64,000 nt of DNA from Streptomyces sp. NBC_01775 (GTDB lineage Bacteria; Actinomycetota; Actinomycetes; Streptomycetales; Streptomycetaceae), in NCBI RefSeq assembly GCF_035917675.1, contig NZ_CP109104.1, positions 248,001-312,000 of the forward strand. Direction: 5' to 3'. This document shows positions 17,315 through 25,517 of the stretch, piece by piece (position 1 is the stretch's first letter; the number at the start of each line of letters is the position of its first letter). Below the pieces are notes generated by a model. That model was not told where the DNA came from, searched no databases, and worked only from the letters and a program-made list of their open reading frames with translations. The position numbers and the translations under genes are program-made.

Positions 17315-18319
17315 ATGAGCTCCCCCACAGGGCCGGAGAATGGCCTGCCCGTACGAATGCCGCGTCCACGCCAGCCCGGACGGCACCGCCGCCCGGAGCC
17401 CGTCGTCGCGCCTGAGAACGCGCCCGCACTGGTACTCGCCGTGCCCGGCGCGCCCTCCAGCGCCACCCGCAGCCTCGCCGAGGAGACGCTGAGCATCGCG
17501 CGCTCCGAGCTGCCGGGGCTCAACGCGCGCATCGGTTTCAGCGAGGGCGACGACGAGGAGTTCCCGACCATCCGGTCGGCGCTGACCGAGGCCGTCGCCG
17601 AGCGCGCGGCACGCCAGCGGCTCCTGCGGGATGCCCCGGCGCCGGCTCCGCTCCCGGAGGACGCCTCCCCCGAGGAGCGGGAGGCAGCCGAGGCACAGGA
17701 GGCCGCGGCCGTGGCGGCGCGTACCGCCGAGGACGACGGGCTCCCGGCCGTAGTGGTGCCCCTGCTGGCGGGGCCGGACGCGGCGCAGCTGCGGCGTATC
17801 CGCCAGGAGGTGCTCAACAGCGGCTCAGGTGCCGAGCTGACGGACGTGCTGGGCCCGCACCCCCTGCTGGCCGAAGCCGTGCACGTGCGGCTGTCCGAGG
17901 CGGGTCTGGCCCGCGCCGACCGCGCCCGGCTGTTCACGGTGGCGACTGCGGCGGACGGCATCATCCTGGCCACCGTCGGCGGCGAGGAGGCCGTGCAGGC
18001 GGCGGGAATCACGGGAATGCTGCTGGCAGCGCGGCTGGCCGTGCCGGTGCTCGCCGCCGCGCTGGACGACGAGGGCGCCATCACCCACACCGCCGAGCAG
18101 CTGCGGGGCTCCGGCTCCCAGCAGCTGGCCATCGCGCCCTGCCTGATCGGTCCCGAGGTCGCCGAGGGCCTGCTGGAGGCGGCGGCGGAAGAGGCCGGCT
18201 GCGCGACGGCGGAGCCGCTGGGCGCCTACCCCGCGCTGGGCAAGCTCGTGGCCTCCACCTACGCGGCGAAGGCCGGGATCGCCCAGCAGCAGACACCCCA
18301 GGGCATGCCGGTGCGCTGA
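17315..18319 (+). CDS. CbiX/sirohydrochlorin-chelatase-like protein
   Basis: The 334-residue protein contains two chelatase-like halves. The strands ALVLAVPGAPSS and VVVPLLAGPDA and the block LGPHPLLAEAVHVRLSEAGL resemble CbiX/SirB. The second half includes IILATVGGEEAVQAAGITGMLLAARL. An acidic Ala/Glu-rich stretch at about 110-140 separates parts of the first half. The usual metal-binding histidine near the N terminus (GHG) is replaced by PGAP, so chelatase activity is doubtful. ATG at 17315 is preferred because RMPRPRQPGRHRR just after it is the familiar N terminus. Confidence 0.72.
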   Translation: MSSPTGPENGLPVRMPRPRQPGRHRRPEPVVAPENAPALVLAVPGAPSSATRSLAEETLSIARSELPGLNARIGFSEGDDEEFPTIRSALTEAVAERAARQRLLRDAPAPAPLPEDASPEEREAAEAQEAAAVAARTAEDDGLPAVVVPLLAGPDAAQLRRIRQEVLNSGSGAELTDVLGPHPLLAEAVHVRLSEAGLARADRARLFTVATAADGIILATVGGEEAVQAAGITGMLLAARLAVPVLAAALDDEGAITHTAEQLRGSGSQQLAIAPCLIGPEVAEGLLEAAAEEAGCATAEPLGAYPALGKLVASTYAAKAGIAQQQTPQGMPVR

Positions 18320-18357
18320 GGCGCGCTCCCGGGCCCTGAGACGGCGACGAGAGCCGG

Positions 18358-18408
18358 TGTGCGGGTGGCAGAGGCGCGGCACGGTGCCGCGCCTCTGCCG
18401 CCCGCACA
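18358..18408. terminator. Long bidirectional terminator hairpin
   Basis: A 24-bp stem (18358-18381 with 18385-18408) with a CGG loop and a single G-U pair lies between the convergent CbiX-like and lactonase genes. It is the strongest hairpin I noticed in the window. Confidence 0.75.
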
Positions 18409-18540
18409 GCGCGTTCTGGGGCCCTCTCCGCGCAGTCCTCGGCACCACGGCCTGGCCGCCCCGTCGGACGAGCCGGTCACACCCGCTCGGGCGCGCCCGC
18501 TTCGTCAGGCGCGCCGTCCCGTCCGAGAGGGAGAACGCGG

Positions 18541-19650
18541 TCAGGCGAAGAGGACGCAGGAGGCGGCAGGGGCGGTGAGGGAGCCCGCCCGGTGCGGCGT
18601 TCCGTCCGTGGGGGCGACGTCGAACCATGTGACGTCCCCCGAGCGCTCGTTGGCGGCGTAGAGCCAGCGTCCCGAGGGGTGCACGGCCAGGTCGCGTGGC
18701 CAGTGCCCGCCGCAGGGCACGGTGGTGAGCAGCTCGGGCAGCCCGTCGGCGGTGAGGGCCAGTACGGCGATGCTGTCGACGCCCCGGTTCGCGGCCCAGG
18801 CGAAGCGGCCGTCCGGCGAGAGGGCCAGCGCCGAGGGGTAGTTGTCCGAGCCCCTGTGCTCCCGTGGGAGGAGCCGGGTCTCGCCCAGCGGCTCCAGGGT
18901 GCCGTCCTCCGCGTCCCAGCGGCAGGCGGTCACGGTCGGGTCCAGCTCGTTGATGACGTAGGCCCGCGAGCCTCCGGGAGGCTGCTCCTCCCCCGCAGGA
19001 CGCGGGTGGAAGGCCAGGTGACGCGGGCCGGTTCCGGGGCGCAGCGGGATCTCGCGGTGGAGGCGCAGGCCGTGCTCGGGGCCACGGAGGTCGTAGATCC
19101 ACACGGAGTCGGTGCCCAGGTCGGTGGACAGCAGCCACCGCCCCGAGGGATCCGGTACGACGGCGTGCGCGTGCGGGCCCTCCTGGCGCTCCTCGTTGGG
19201 CCCCCGACCGGTGTGCGGGTGGAGGAGCACCTGGCCGCCGAGGCTGCCGTCGGCACGCAGGGGCAGCGCGCTGACATCGCCCGACCCGTAGTTGGCGGTG
19301 TAGAGGCAGCCCGCCGCGAGCGCCACATGGGTGGGCGCTGCCCCGTCCACGGGCACGGCGCCGCCCAGCAGCCTCGGCCCGCTCTCAGCGGTGGCGCCGG
19401 TCTCGGAACCGGGCGGGGGCAGCGACAGTGCCGCGGCGGCGCCCGGGTCGGTCTCGCTGACCGTGTAGAGAACTCTGCCGCCCGGTGCCAGGGTCAGGAA
19501 CGAAGGGTTGGCGACGGCGTCTTCCGTGTGGTGCAGCGCCGTGAGCGCTCCGGTCCCGGCGGTGACGGCCGCCGTGGTGATGCCCCGGCCCCCGGCCGAG
19601 GTGAACGAGCCGATGTACGCCAGCTGTTGCCGCTCCGTGCCGTCGGTCAC
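18541..19650 (-). CDS. Lactonase family (6-phosphogluconolactonase-like) beta-propeller
   Basis: The 369-residue protein matches the seven-bladed lactonase family (PF10282): AYIGSFTSAGGRGI at the N terminus, PTHVALAAGCLYTANYGSGDVSALPL near 120, HAHAVVPDPSGRWLLSTDLGTDSVWIYDL near 165, GPRHLAFHP near 205, and YPSALALSPDGRFAWAANRGVDSIAV near 270. It may hydrolyse 6-phosphogluconolactone or another lactone. There is no signal peptide. The GTG at 19648-19650 has AAGGGG upstream. Confidence 0.82.
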   Translation of the reverse strand: MTDGTERQQLAYIGSFTSAGGRGITTAAVTAGTGALTALHHTEDAVANPSFLTLAPGGRVLYTVSETDPGAAAALSLPPPGSETGATAESGPRLLGGAVPVDGAAPTHVALAAGCLYTANYGSGDVSALPLRADGSLGGQVLLHPHTGRGPNEERQEGPHAHAVVPDPSGRWLLSTDLGTDSVWIYDLRGPEHGLRLHREIPLRPGTGPRHLAFHPRPAGEEQPPGGSRAYVINELDPTVTACRWDAEDGTLEPLGETRLLPREHRGSDNYPSALALSPDGRFAWAANRGVDSIAVLALTADGLPELLTTVPCGGHWPRDLAVHPSGRWLYAANERSGDVTWFDVAPTDGTPHRAGSLTAPAASCVLFA

Positions 19651-19908
19651 CGCACCGCCCCTTCGCCGTTCCAGCTCGCAGTACCAACCCGTCGTCCCGA
19701 CTTGGGGCACGACCGTAACAGGCGGTCCTGACACCAAGGGGGCGCCGGTGCGCGGACGCCGGCGGTCTCCCCGAGCGGGGCGAGCGCGAAGCCGCGGGCC
19801 AAGACCTCTGGAGCGCGTGCGGCGGGCCTCGCCTGCCGCGTGGTGGGCCTGCGCGGCCCTCGGCCGCCCCTCCCGGCGCGAGTGCCCGAACACAGGGCTC
19901 TGACCCGT

Positions 19909-19947
19909 GCGAGGAAAGGCGCCCGCTTGCGAGGAAAGGCGCCCGCT
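19909..19947 (-). repeat. Tandem 20-bp repeat reaching the FUSC stop codon
   Basis: A 19-base identical core, GCGAGGAAAGGCGCCCGCT, occurs at 19909-19927 and 19929-19947. The second copy overlaps the stop codon of the FUSC gene, so the duplication may have set the present C terminus. The rest of 19651-19908 shows nothing recognisable. Confidence 0.6.
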
Positions 19948-21491
19948 CAGGCGCGGACCGGAACTCGACGGGATCCTCGAAGGGGAACGGCCAGCTCGAG
20001 CAGGGCCTGCTCCAGGGCGTGGAGGTGAGCGAGGTGCGGTTCGGGGCCGGCGTCTCGCGGGACGGTCGCCGTGCCGGGCTGGGGGCGAGGACCCGTCGTC
20101 GGGGCATCGGTGAGGGCCTCTACGGCGGCCTCGACGCGCCAGCAGGCGGCGGCGAGCCGGGCGTCGTGCGATGCCTCGGGGTCCGCGGCGACGGAGGCGA
20201 GCCCGCGCACCTCACCCGCGCAGTCGTCGAGCAGCGCGAGCACGTGCCGCGCCCGGCCCTTGCGCGCCGGCATCGGGCTGAACGGATGCATGAGCGGCGC
20301 GAGCGAGAGACGTACGCGACCGAGGATCGACTCCAGTTCGGCGACGCGCGGCGCCGGATCGGCGGACGCGTCCCCCGCGAGCCGTGCCGCGGACTCCGCG
20401 GCGCAGGCACGCACGCAGTGCAGCGCCCGCTCGACCCAGGCGTCCGTAATGGCGTGCGTGGTCACCGGCAGGACCACGAGAACGGCGAACACGGCGCCCA
20501 GCGCGCCGACCACCGTCTCGCTCATCCGCAGGGCGAGCAGCGCCGGGTCGAGCACGCCGAGCAGTCCGTACAGCATGCTCGCCATGACCGTGACCGCGAG
20601 CATCATCCAGGTGTACGAGACGGCGGCGGTATAGAAGATCCCGAAGACGCTGAGAGCGACGATCAGCGCGGTCGCGACCGGCTGCCCGTGCAGCGGCACG
20701 GCGACGACGAGGCCGATCACGATTCCGAGGGCGGTCCCGAGGAACCGTCGGAAGCCACGCACGAGCGTCTCGCCGCGCGAAGTAGTGTTCACGAACACCC
20801 ACCATGTGGCGCCCACGGCCCAGTACCACCGCTGATCGGAGAGCACCTGGCCCATGGCCAGCGCGAAGCCCGCCCCCGCTGTCGCCTGCACCGCCTGCCG
20901 CGTCGTGATCCTCGCGAGCCCCCTCCCCCCGGTCGGCGCGGCCACAGCCACCGGGGTCGGCAGCCGCCTCTCGTAACACCACACTCCGAAGCGCGCCGCC
21001 GATGCCGCGGCGAGCGAGAGGAGCACAGCCTCGTACAGCTCCGGAAGCTGACCGGGCGCGGCGTGCAGGAACTGGGCCGCGAAGAAGATCATGAACGCGA
21101 ACACGCCGAGCGAGTGCCCGCGCGGTCCCCATCTCCGTGCGTAGACCCCGGCCCCCACGACCGCGAGGAACGCCAGGTCACGGGCTACGGGTAGATCGTG
21201 CAGCACCGCCGCGAGGGCAAGCACCGGAAGCCCGACAGCCGGAAGGAGCGCGGTCGTGACAGCCTGGCCACGCACGGTCGCGTCCGTCACCGTGAACAAG
21301 GCGAGCAGTGCGGCCAGACCACCGGTGATCGCCGCCGCCAGCGGATGCCCGGCCAGGCCGCACAACGCGACAGCGAGCCCGACCCCGAGCACGGCCCGGG
21401 AAGCGAACCGCAGCCGCACCCGCCCTGGATCCGGTGCCACGAACGCCGTCTTCAGCAAGTTGCCCCGCCCCTTTCCGCGCAGGTGGCGCAC
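19947..21491 (-). CDS. FUSC family membrane transporter
   Basis: The 514-residue protein has two blocks of hydrophobic helices, about residues 30-165 and 200-345, separated and followed by soluble helices. This is the layout of fusaric-acid-resistance (FUSC)/aromatic-acid efflux proteins. The second block has RWYWAVGATWWVFVNTTSRGETLVRGFRRFLGT, the conserved FUSC core. The start is uncertain: GTG at 21489-21491 lacks a ribosome site, while a TTG at 21458 follows a G-rich stretch and begins right at the conserved LKTAFVAPDPGRV. The substrate is unknown. Confidence 0.8.
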   Translation of the reverse strand: MRHLRGKGRGNLLKTAFVAPDPGRVRLRFASRAVLGVGLAVALCGLAGHPLAAAITGGLAALLALFTVTDATVRGQAVTTALLPAVGLPVLALAAVLHDLPVARDLAFLAVVGAGVYARRWGPRGHSLGVFAFMIFFAAQFLHAAPGQLPELYEAVLLSLAAASAARFGVWCYERRLPTPVAVAAPTGGRGLARITTRQAVQATAGAGFALAMGQVLSDQRWYWAVGATWWVFVNTTSRGETLVRGFRRFLGTALGIVIGLVVAVPLHGQPVATALIVALSVFGIFYTAAVSYTWMMLAVTVMASMLYGLLGVLDPALLALRMSETVVGALGAVFAVLVVLPVTTHAITDAWVERALHCVRACAAESAARLAGDASADPAPRVAELESILGRVRLSLAPLMHPFSPMPARKGRARHVLALLDDCAGEVRGLASVAADPEASHDARLAAACWRVEAAVEALTDAPTTGPRPQPGTATVPRDAGPEPHLAHLHALEQALLELAVPLRGSRRVPVRA

Positions 21492-21599
21492 GACATGAGA
21501 AAGGCGCCGCGGAGATCCGCAGCGCCATCGACATACTCATCTCAGCATGTGGGAGGTCATTGGTGCAACAAGAGCTCAAGCCCCGGGACGGAGGGCCGG

Positions 21600-21645
21600 G
21601 ACGGAGGGCCGTCGCGAGGGTGATCGCGCGCGGCGGCCCTCCGTC
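21600..21645 (-). terminator. Terminator hairpin after the MatC-type carrier
   Basis: A perfect 12-bp stem (21600-21611 with 21634-21645) follows the stop of the minus-strand carrier gene. One arm is part of a direct repeat of GGGACGGAGGGCC. Confidence 0.55.
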
Positions 21646-21664
21646 GTTGCGTCGTCGCCCTGCG

Positions 21665-22918
21665 CTACGACCAGGGCAGGACCAGGGCACCCCAGGCGAC
21701 GACGGGGCCGAGGGCGACGATGCTGCCGGTGTAGCCGATGATCTGGCGGTAGAAGCGGCGGGTGTCGACGCCGCGTGCGTTGGCCAGGACCAAGGCGCCG
21801 TTGGTGGAGAAGGGGGAGGTGTCGACGATCGTGGTCGACACCGCGAGGGCGGCGATCAGTCCGGCGGCGCTGAGGTGGCTGGAGAGCAGCAGCGGCACGG
21901 CCAGGGGGATGATCGCTGTGAGGATCGCGGTGGACGAGGCGAAGGCCGAGGTGATGGCCACGGTGAAGCACAGCAGCAGGGCCACGACGAGCGGGGCACC
22001 CAGCTTGGCGGTGTGCTCGGAGATCTCCTCGATGATCCCGGCCTTCTCCAGCATGGCGATGTACGTCATCATGCCGCCGACCAGCAGCAAGGTGGGCCAG
22101 CTGATGCCGTCGACGGCCTTCTCCTGCCGCTTCATGTCGACCAGGGCCAGCAGTGCGCCCGCGGCCAGGGCCAGGAAGCCGACCTCCAGCTGGAAGCCGA
22201 GCGCGCCGACGACGAGGGCGACCAGGCAGGCGAGGGTGAGCCACTGCCGCCAGTCGGGCATGCCGGAGACGGCGGGCTCCTCGTCGTCGGCCGTCGCTTC
22301 GTCTCGCTCGGCCGGCGGGACGGGGCGCTTGGCCAGCAGCATGTATGTGAGCAGTGACAGCAGCAGGTTGATCACGAAGCTGGCGGCGAACAGCGTCACG
22401 GGAGAGACGTGCAGCGCGGTCTTGTCGACCAGGCCGAGCACCAGCGCACCGGAGACAGCGAGCGGCGAGAACGCGCCCGCGTGGCCGCCGCTGATCACCA
22501 TCATGCCGATCACCAGCGGGTTCAGCTTGTAGCGGTAGGCGAAGTTCATGCCGATCGGCACAAGGAGCGCGACGGCGGCGGGGGTGAAGGTGCCGAACGC
22601 CGTCAGCAGGGCTGCCACCAGGAACAGCACCCAGGGGATGAGCGCGACCTTCCCGCGGACCAGCCGCACCCCCGCGGTGACGAGCAGGTCGATGGTGCCG
22701 TTGCGGCTGGCGACGGAGAAGAGGTACGTGACCCCCACGATCGTCACGAACAGGTCCACCGGAAAGCCCTCGAAGATCTCGTCCTCGGTGAGGCCGAGCG
22801 AGGCGGTGCCGACGGCGAAGGTCGCGACGAAGGCGAGAATGCCCAGGTTGATCGGCAGCACGGTGCCCACCACGAACATCACCAGCAGCGCGCCTATGGA
22901 GATCACTTCAGGAGACAT
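21665..22918 (-). CDS. SLC13/MatC-type dicarboxylate carrier
   Basis: The 417-residue protein is an integral membrane transporter with about 11-12 helices. The N-terminal INLGILAFVATFAVGTASLGLTEDEIFEGFPVDLFVTIVGVTYLF block fits the dicarboxylate-carrier MatC N-terminal domain, and SAFASSTAILTAIIPLAVPL near residue 325 fits the ion-transporter superfamily. It probably imports a di- or tricarboxylate. ATG at 22918 follows GAGGA. The PrpF-type gene lies 53 bp upstream on the same strand, so transport and isomerisation are likely coexpressed. Confidence 0.83.
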   Translation of the reverse strand: MSPEVISIGALLVMFVVGTVLPINLGILAFVATFAVGTASLGLTEDEIFEGFPVDLFVTIVGVTYLFSVASRNGTIDLLVTAGVRLVRGKVALIPWVLFLVAALLTAFGTFTPAAVALLVPIGMNFAYRYKLNPLVIGMMVISGGHAGAFSPLAVSGALVLGLVDKTALHVSPVTLFAASFVINLLLSLLTYMLLAKRPVPPAERDEATADDEEPAVSGMPDWRQWLTLACLVALVVGALGFQLEVGFLALAAGALLALVDMKRQEKAVDGISWPTLLLVGGMMTYIAMLEKAGIIEEISEHTAKLGAPLVVALLLCFTVAITSAFASSTAILTAIIPLAVPLLLSSHLSAAGLIAALAVSTTIVDTSPFSTNGALVLANARGVDTRRFYRQIIGYTGSIVALGPVVAWGALVLPWS

Positions 22919-22971
22919 CTTTGTCCTCGGTGCAGGAGGGGACAGGAGACCGCGCCCCAAGGGGCGCGAGG

Positions 22972-24144
22972 CTACCCCGCGGCGGACGGCTGGAGGCCGT
23001 TCGCCCGAGGTGGGATGCGTGCCGGCCTGGGAGTCCGTGCTCCTGGTTCCGGTACGTAGATGCGCGCGTCGGCGAGCAGCCGGGCTGCCCGCTGGACGGT
23101 GACCCGGGTCGGAATGCCGTCGCGGATGTCCGAGCAGCGGACCGCCACGACGCCGGCGGGGGTCCCCAGCCGCAGCCACTCGCCGCCCGGTCCGGCGGCG
23201 GCCCGGGAGACGACGGAGCCCTCCAGCAGGCTCGCGGCTGCGACGGCGACAGCGGAGGTGAGGCCGATGGCCGGGTGGGGGGCGTTCATGGAGAGCATGC
23301 GCACCGAGACGTCGTAGTCCTCGGCGGCGACCGGCTCACCCAGCGTGGTGGTGTACGGCTCCGCGGGGCCGATCAGGCCCACCTTGGGCACCGCGTCGCC
23401 GGGCTCTTCACCCGGCTCGAGGAGGCCCATCAGCGGCGCGGCGGTGTGGCGGACCCCGCGCAGCCAGGGCACGTCGGCGCGCAGCTGCTCCAGGGTCTCG
23501 GTGCCGGTGCGGCCGGCGCGGCGCGCGTCCACGAGGACCACGGGGGCGCCGGCGTCCACCATGCTCACCCGCAGCGGCTCGGCGGTGCCGAGCCGCAACT
23601 CATCGGCCGCCCGTCCGGTGGGCAGCAGCGAGCCGGTGGAGCCGCCGGCCGGACGGAGGAAGGCGAGGCCGACCGCCACGCCGCCGGCCCGGGTGCCGGG
23701 CACGGTCTGGTCGCCGAACTCGTGCACCATGCCGCCCGTGGTGTCCACCACGCCTTCCAGCACCGCGCCGGTGTTGCTGTTCCGCATCACCACGCGGGTG
23801 TGGTCACCGGTGATGGGTACCAGCCCCTTTGCTACCGCGTACAGCGCGATGCCGGTGGCGCAGTTGCCGCAGTTGCTGGCCCATTCCACCGTGCCGGTGC
23901 CGATGCCGACCTGCGCGAACAGGTAGTCGACATCTGCACCCGGCTCGGGAGAGACACTGACGACGGCAGCCTTGGAGGTGGTCGGGGTCGCTCCGCCCAC
24001 CCCGTCCAGCTCCACCGGGTCGGTGGAGCCGTACGCGGAGACCAGCAGTTTTTCCAGCTCGCTGCGGTCGGTGGGGACATGGACCTGACGGAACAACCAG
24101 CACTTGCTGGTGCCGCCGCGTACCAGGGTCGCGGGAGTGTGCAC
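22972..24144 (-). CDS. PrpF/4-oxalomesaconate tautomerase family isomerase
   Basis: The 390-residue protein matches the PrpF family (methylaconitate isomerase, 4-oxalomesaconate tautomerase GalD), with a diaminopimelate-epimerase-like fold. It has the family start VRGGTSKCWLF, where the Cys-region follows RGGTSK, the catalytic block ASNCGNCATGIALYAV near residue 91, and MLSMNAPHPAIGLTSAVAVAAA near 290. It would shift a double bond in an unsaturated tricarboxylate or dicarboxylate. GTG at 24142-24144 follows AGGAAG. With the MatC carrier and divergent LysR it forms an organic-acid uptake and use module. Confidence 0.85.
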   Translation of the reverse strand: MHTPATLVRGGTSKCWLFRQVHVPTDRSELEKLLVSAYGSTDPVELDGVGGATPTTSKAAVVSVSPEPGADVDYLFAQVGIGTGTVEWASNCGNCATGIALYAVAKGLVPITGDHTRVVMRNSNTGAVLEGVVDTTGGMVHEFGDQTVPGTRAGGVAVGLAFLRPAGGSTGSLLPTGRAADELRLGTAEPLRVSMVDAGAPVVLVDARRAGRTGTETLEQLRADVPWLRGVRHTAAPLMGLLEPGEEPGDAVPKVGLIGPAEPYTTTLGEPVAAEDYDVSVRMLSMNAPHPAIGLTSAVAVAAASLLEGSVVSRAAAGPGGEWLRLGTPAGVVAVRCSDIRDGIPTRVTVQRAARLLADARIYVPEPGARTPRPARIPPRANGLQPSAAG

Positions 24145-24289
24145 AGCTGAGGCTCTTCCTGAGTCACGTGGGGAAGGAGAGCGCCGGGCGGACGGTTACG
24201 AGCGTGTGGCGCCCTGGTGAACCGCCCAGGCGATGCGAAGACCTTCGCACCCGCGTGGCTTGGGCACAATGGCAGATTCCTTCACCTTC

Positions 24290-24306
24290 CTTTAGGTCAG
24301 CTAAAG
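24290..24306. promoter_or_regulatory. LysR-type operator between prpF-like and lysR genes
   Basis: CTTTAG-GTCAG-CTAAAG is a perfect inverted repeat containing the T-N11-A form of LysR sites. It ends eight bases before the lysR start codon and lies in the 170-bp divergent region, where such regulators usually repress themselves and activate the divergent operon. Confidence 0.7.
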
Positions 24307-24314
24307 TGTCAGGC

Positions 24315-25283
24315 ATGCTCAACGTGCGTCGACTGCTGCTGCTCACCGAGGCCGCCGAGCGCGGCTCGCTCACCGCCGCCGCGGAGGCGATGGGCATGAC
24401 CACCTCCGCCGCCTCCCAGCAGATGTCACTGCTGGAGCGGGAGGCCGGACAGCCCCTGATCGAACGGTTGCCGCGCGGCATCCGCACCACCCCGGCAGGC
24501 GCGGCGCTGGCCGACCGCGGCCGGGCCGTCCGTCGCGAACTGGGCGCCGCCGAGGCCGATTTGGAGTCCTTCGCCGACCTCGACCAGGGCACGCTCAGGC
24601 TCGGCTCCTTCCCCACCGCCAGCGCCTCGCTGCTGCCGCTCGCCCTCACCCGGTTCAGCCGCCGCCACCCCGGGGTGCGGACCGTCGTACACGCCGGAGT
24701 CCTCGGCCAGTTGCGGGAGATGCTGCACACGGGAGAGGTCGAGCAAGCACTGCTGTGGGACTACGAGTGGAACCGCGTGGACGACGACGCCCTCGCCCTC
24801 ACCCACCTCGTCGACGACCCGACCGTGCTGGTCGTCCCCGCCGACTCCCCGCTGCGCGCCCTGCCCTCGCCGCGCCTCGGCGACCTCGCCGACCAGGAGT
24901 GGATCATCCGCGCCGACAACCACCCCGTCGCCGACGTCCTGCGCCGCAGCTGCCGCCGGGCCGGATTCGAGCCGCGCATCGCCTACGCCTCGCACGACTA
25001 CCAGGAAGCCCAGGCCATGGTCGCCGCCGGCCTCGGCGTCGCCCTCGCCCCCCGGCTCGCCCTCACCAACCGCCGCAGCGACGTCCGCCTCCTCCCCTTC
25101 GGATCCGACGTGCCCGCCCCCACCCGCCGCATCCTGCTCGCCCGCACCGCGTCCCGCGCCCCCACCCCACCCGCCCAGGCCATGGCCCGCGTCCTGAGCG
25201 CCGTGGCGCAGAAGTTCACCGGCGCCGGCCTGGACCGCACGCAGCTCGGCGCGGTGCCGAGGGGCGGTCAGGGCCGCGCCTGA
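24315..25283 (+). CDS. LysR family transcriptional regulator
   Basis: The 322-residue protein has the LysR winged helix at 1-60 (MLNVRRLLLLTEAAERGSLT, then TTSAASQQMSLLEREAG, where the recognition helix lies) and a periplasmic-binding-like effector domain from about 90 to 290. It is divergent from the PrpF/MatC genes, which are its likely targets; the inducer is probably the imported organic acid or its isomer. The ATG at 24315 lies just after the palindromic operator. The C-terminal third uses an unusually C-rich codon set, but remains in frame. Confidence 0.87.
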   Translation: MLNVRRLLLLTEAAERGSLTAAAEAMGMTTSAASQQMSLLEREAGQPLIERLPRGIRTTPAGAALADRGRAVRRELGAAEADLESFADLDQGTLRLGSFPTASASLLPLALTRFSRRHPGVRTVVHAGVLGQLREMLHTGEVEQALLWDYEWNRVDDDALALTHLVDDPTVLVVPADSPLRALPSPRLGDLADQEWIIRADNHPVADVLRRSCRRAGFEPRIAYASHDYQEAQAMVAAGLGVALAPRLALTNRRSDVRLLPFGSDVPAPTRRILLARTASRAPTPPAQAMARVLSAVAQKFTGAGLDRTQLGAVPRGGQGRA

Positions 25284-25322
25284 CGCGGCACCCCTGACCT
25301 CGCCGCCGTACCGGCGGCTCCG

Positions 25323-25430
25323 CAGGGCCAGGGCCACACCGGCTACCTGATCCTCATGGCCGGCTCCCTGCTAGCCTCACTGCCCGTCTTCGCCGTGCTG
25401 CCGCGCCGGTTCACCGAAGGCATCGACCAC
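25323..25430 (+). pseudogene. C-terminal relic of a sugar ABC transporter permease
   Basis: Read in frame, this stretch gives QGQGHTGYLILMAGSLLASL followed by PVFAV and RRFTEGIDHT. The LMAGSLLASLPV and RRF-EGI pattern is the last helix and tail of MalG-type carbohydrate ABC permeases; normally a few residues separate FAV from the RRF, and they are missing here. The rest of the gene is absent. The relic ends just before the DUF4832 gene, a family that often accompanies sugar transporters, so a transport operon may have been deleted here. Confidence 0.4.
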
Positions 25431-25517
25431 ACCGTCCTCACACTGGACGACGCATCCCCACGCAGCCGGCACGACCCCCCACTTCCCACGGCCCCCGGCC
25501 GGAAACAGGAGAGTGTC

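Noticed and set aside
15640..18132. 830-codon minus-strand open frame across three plus-strand genes
   Set aside because: It covers ung, the kinase and the CbiX-like gene, all with motifs on the plus strand; the translation is Arg/Ser/Ala-rich with no domain.
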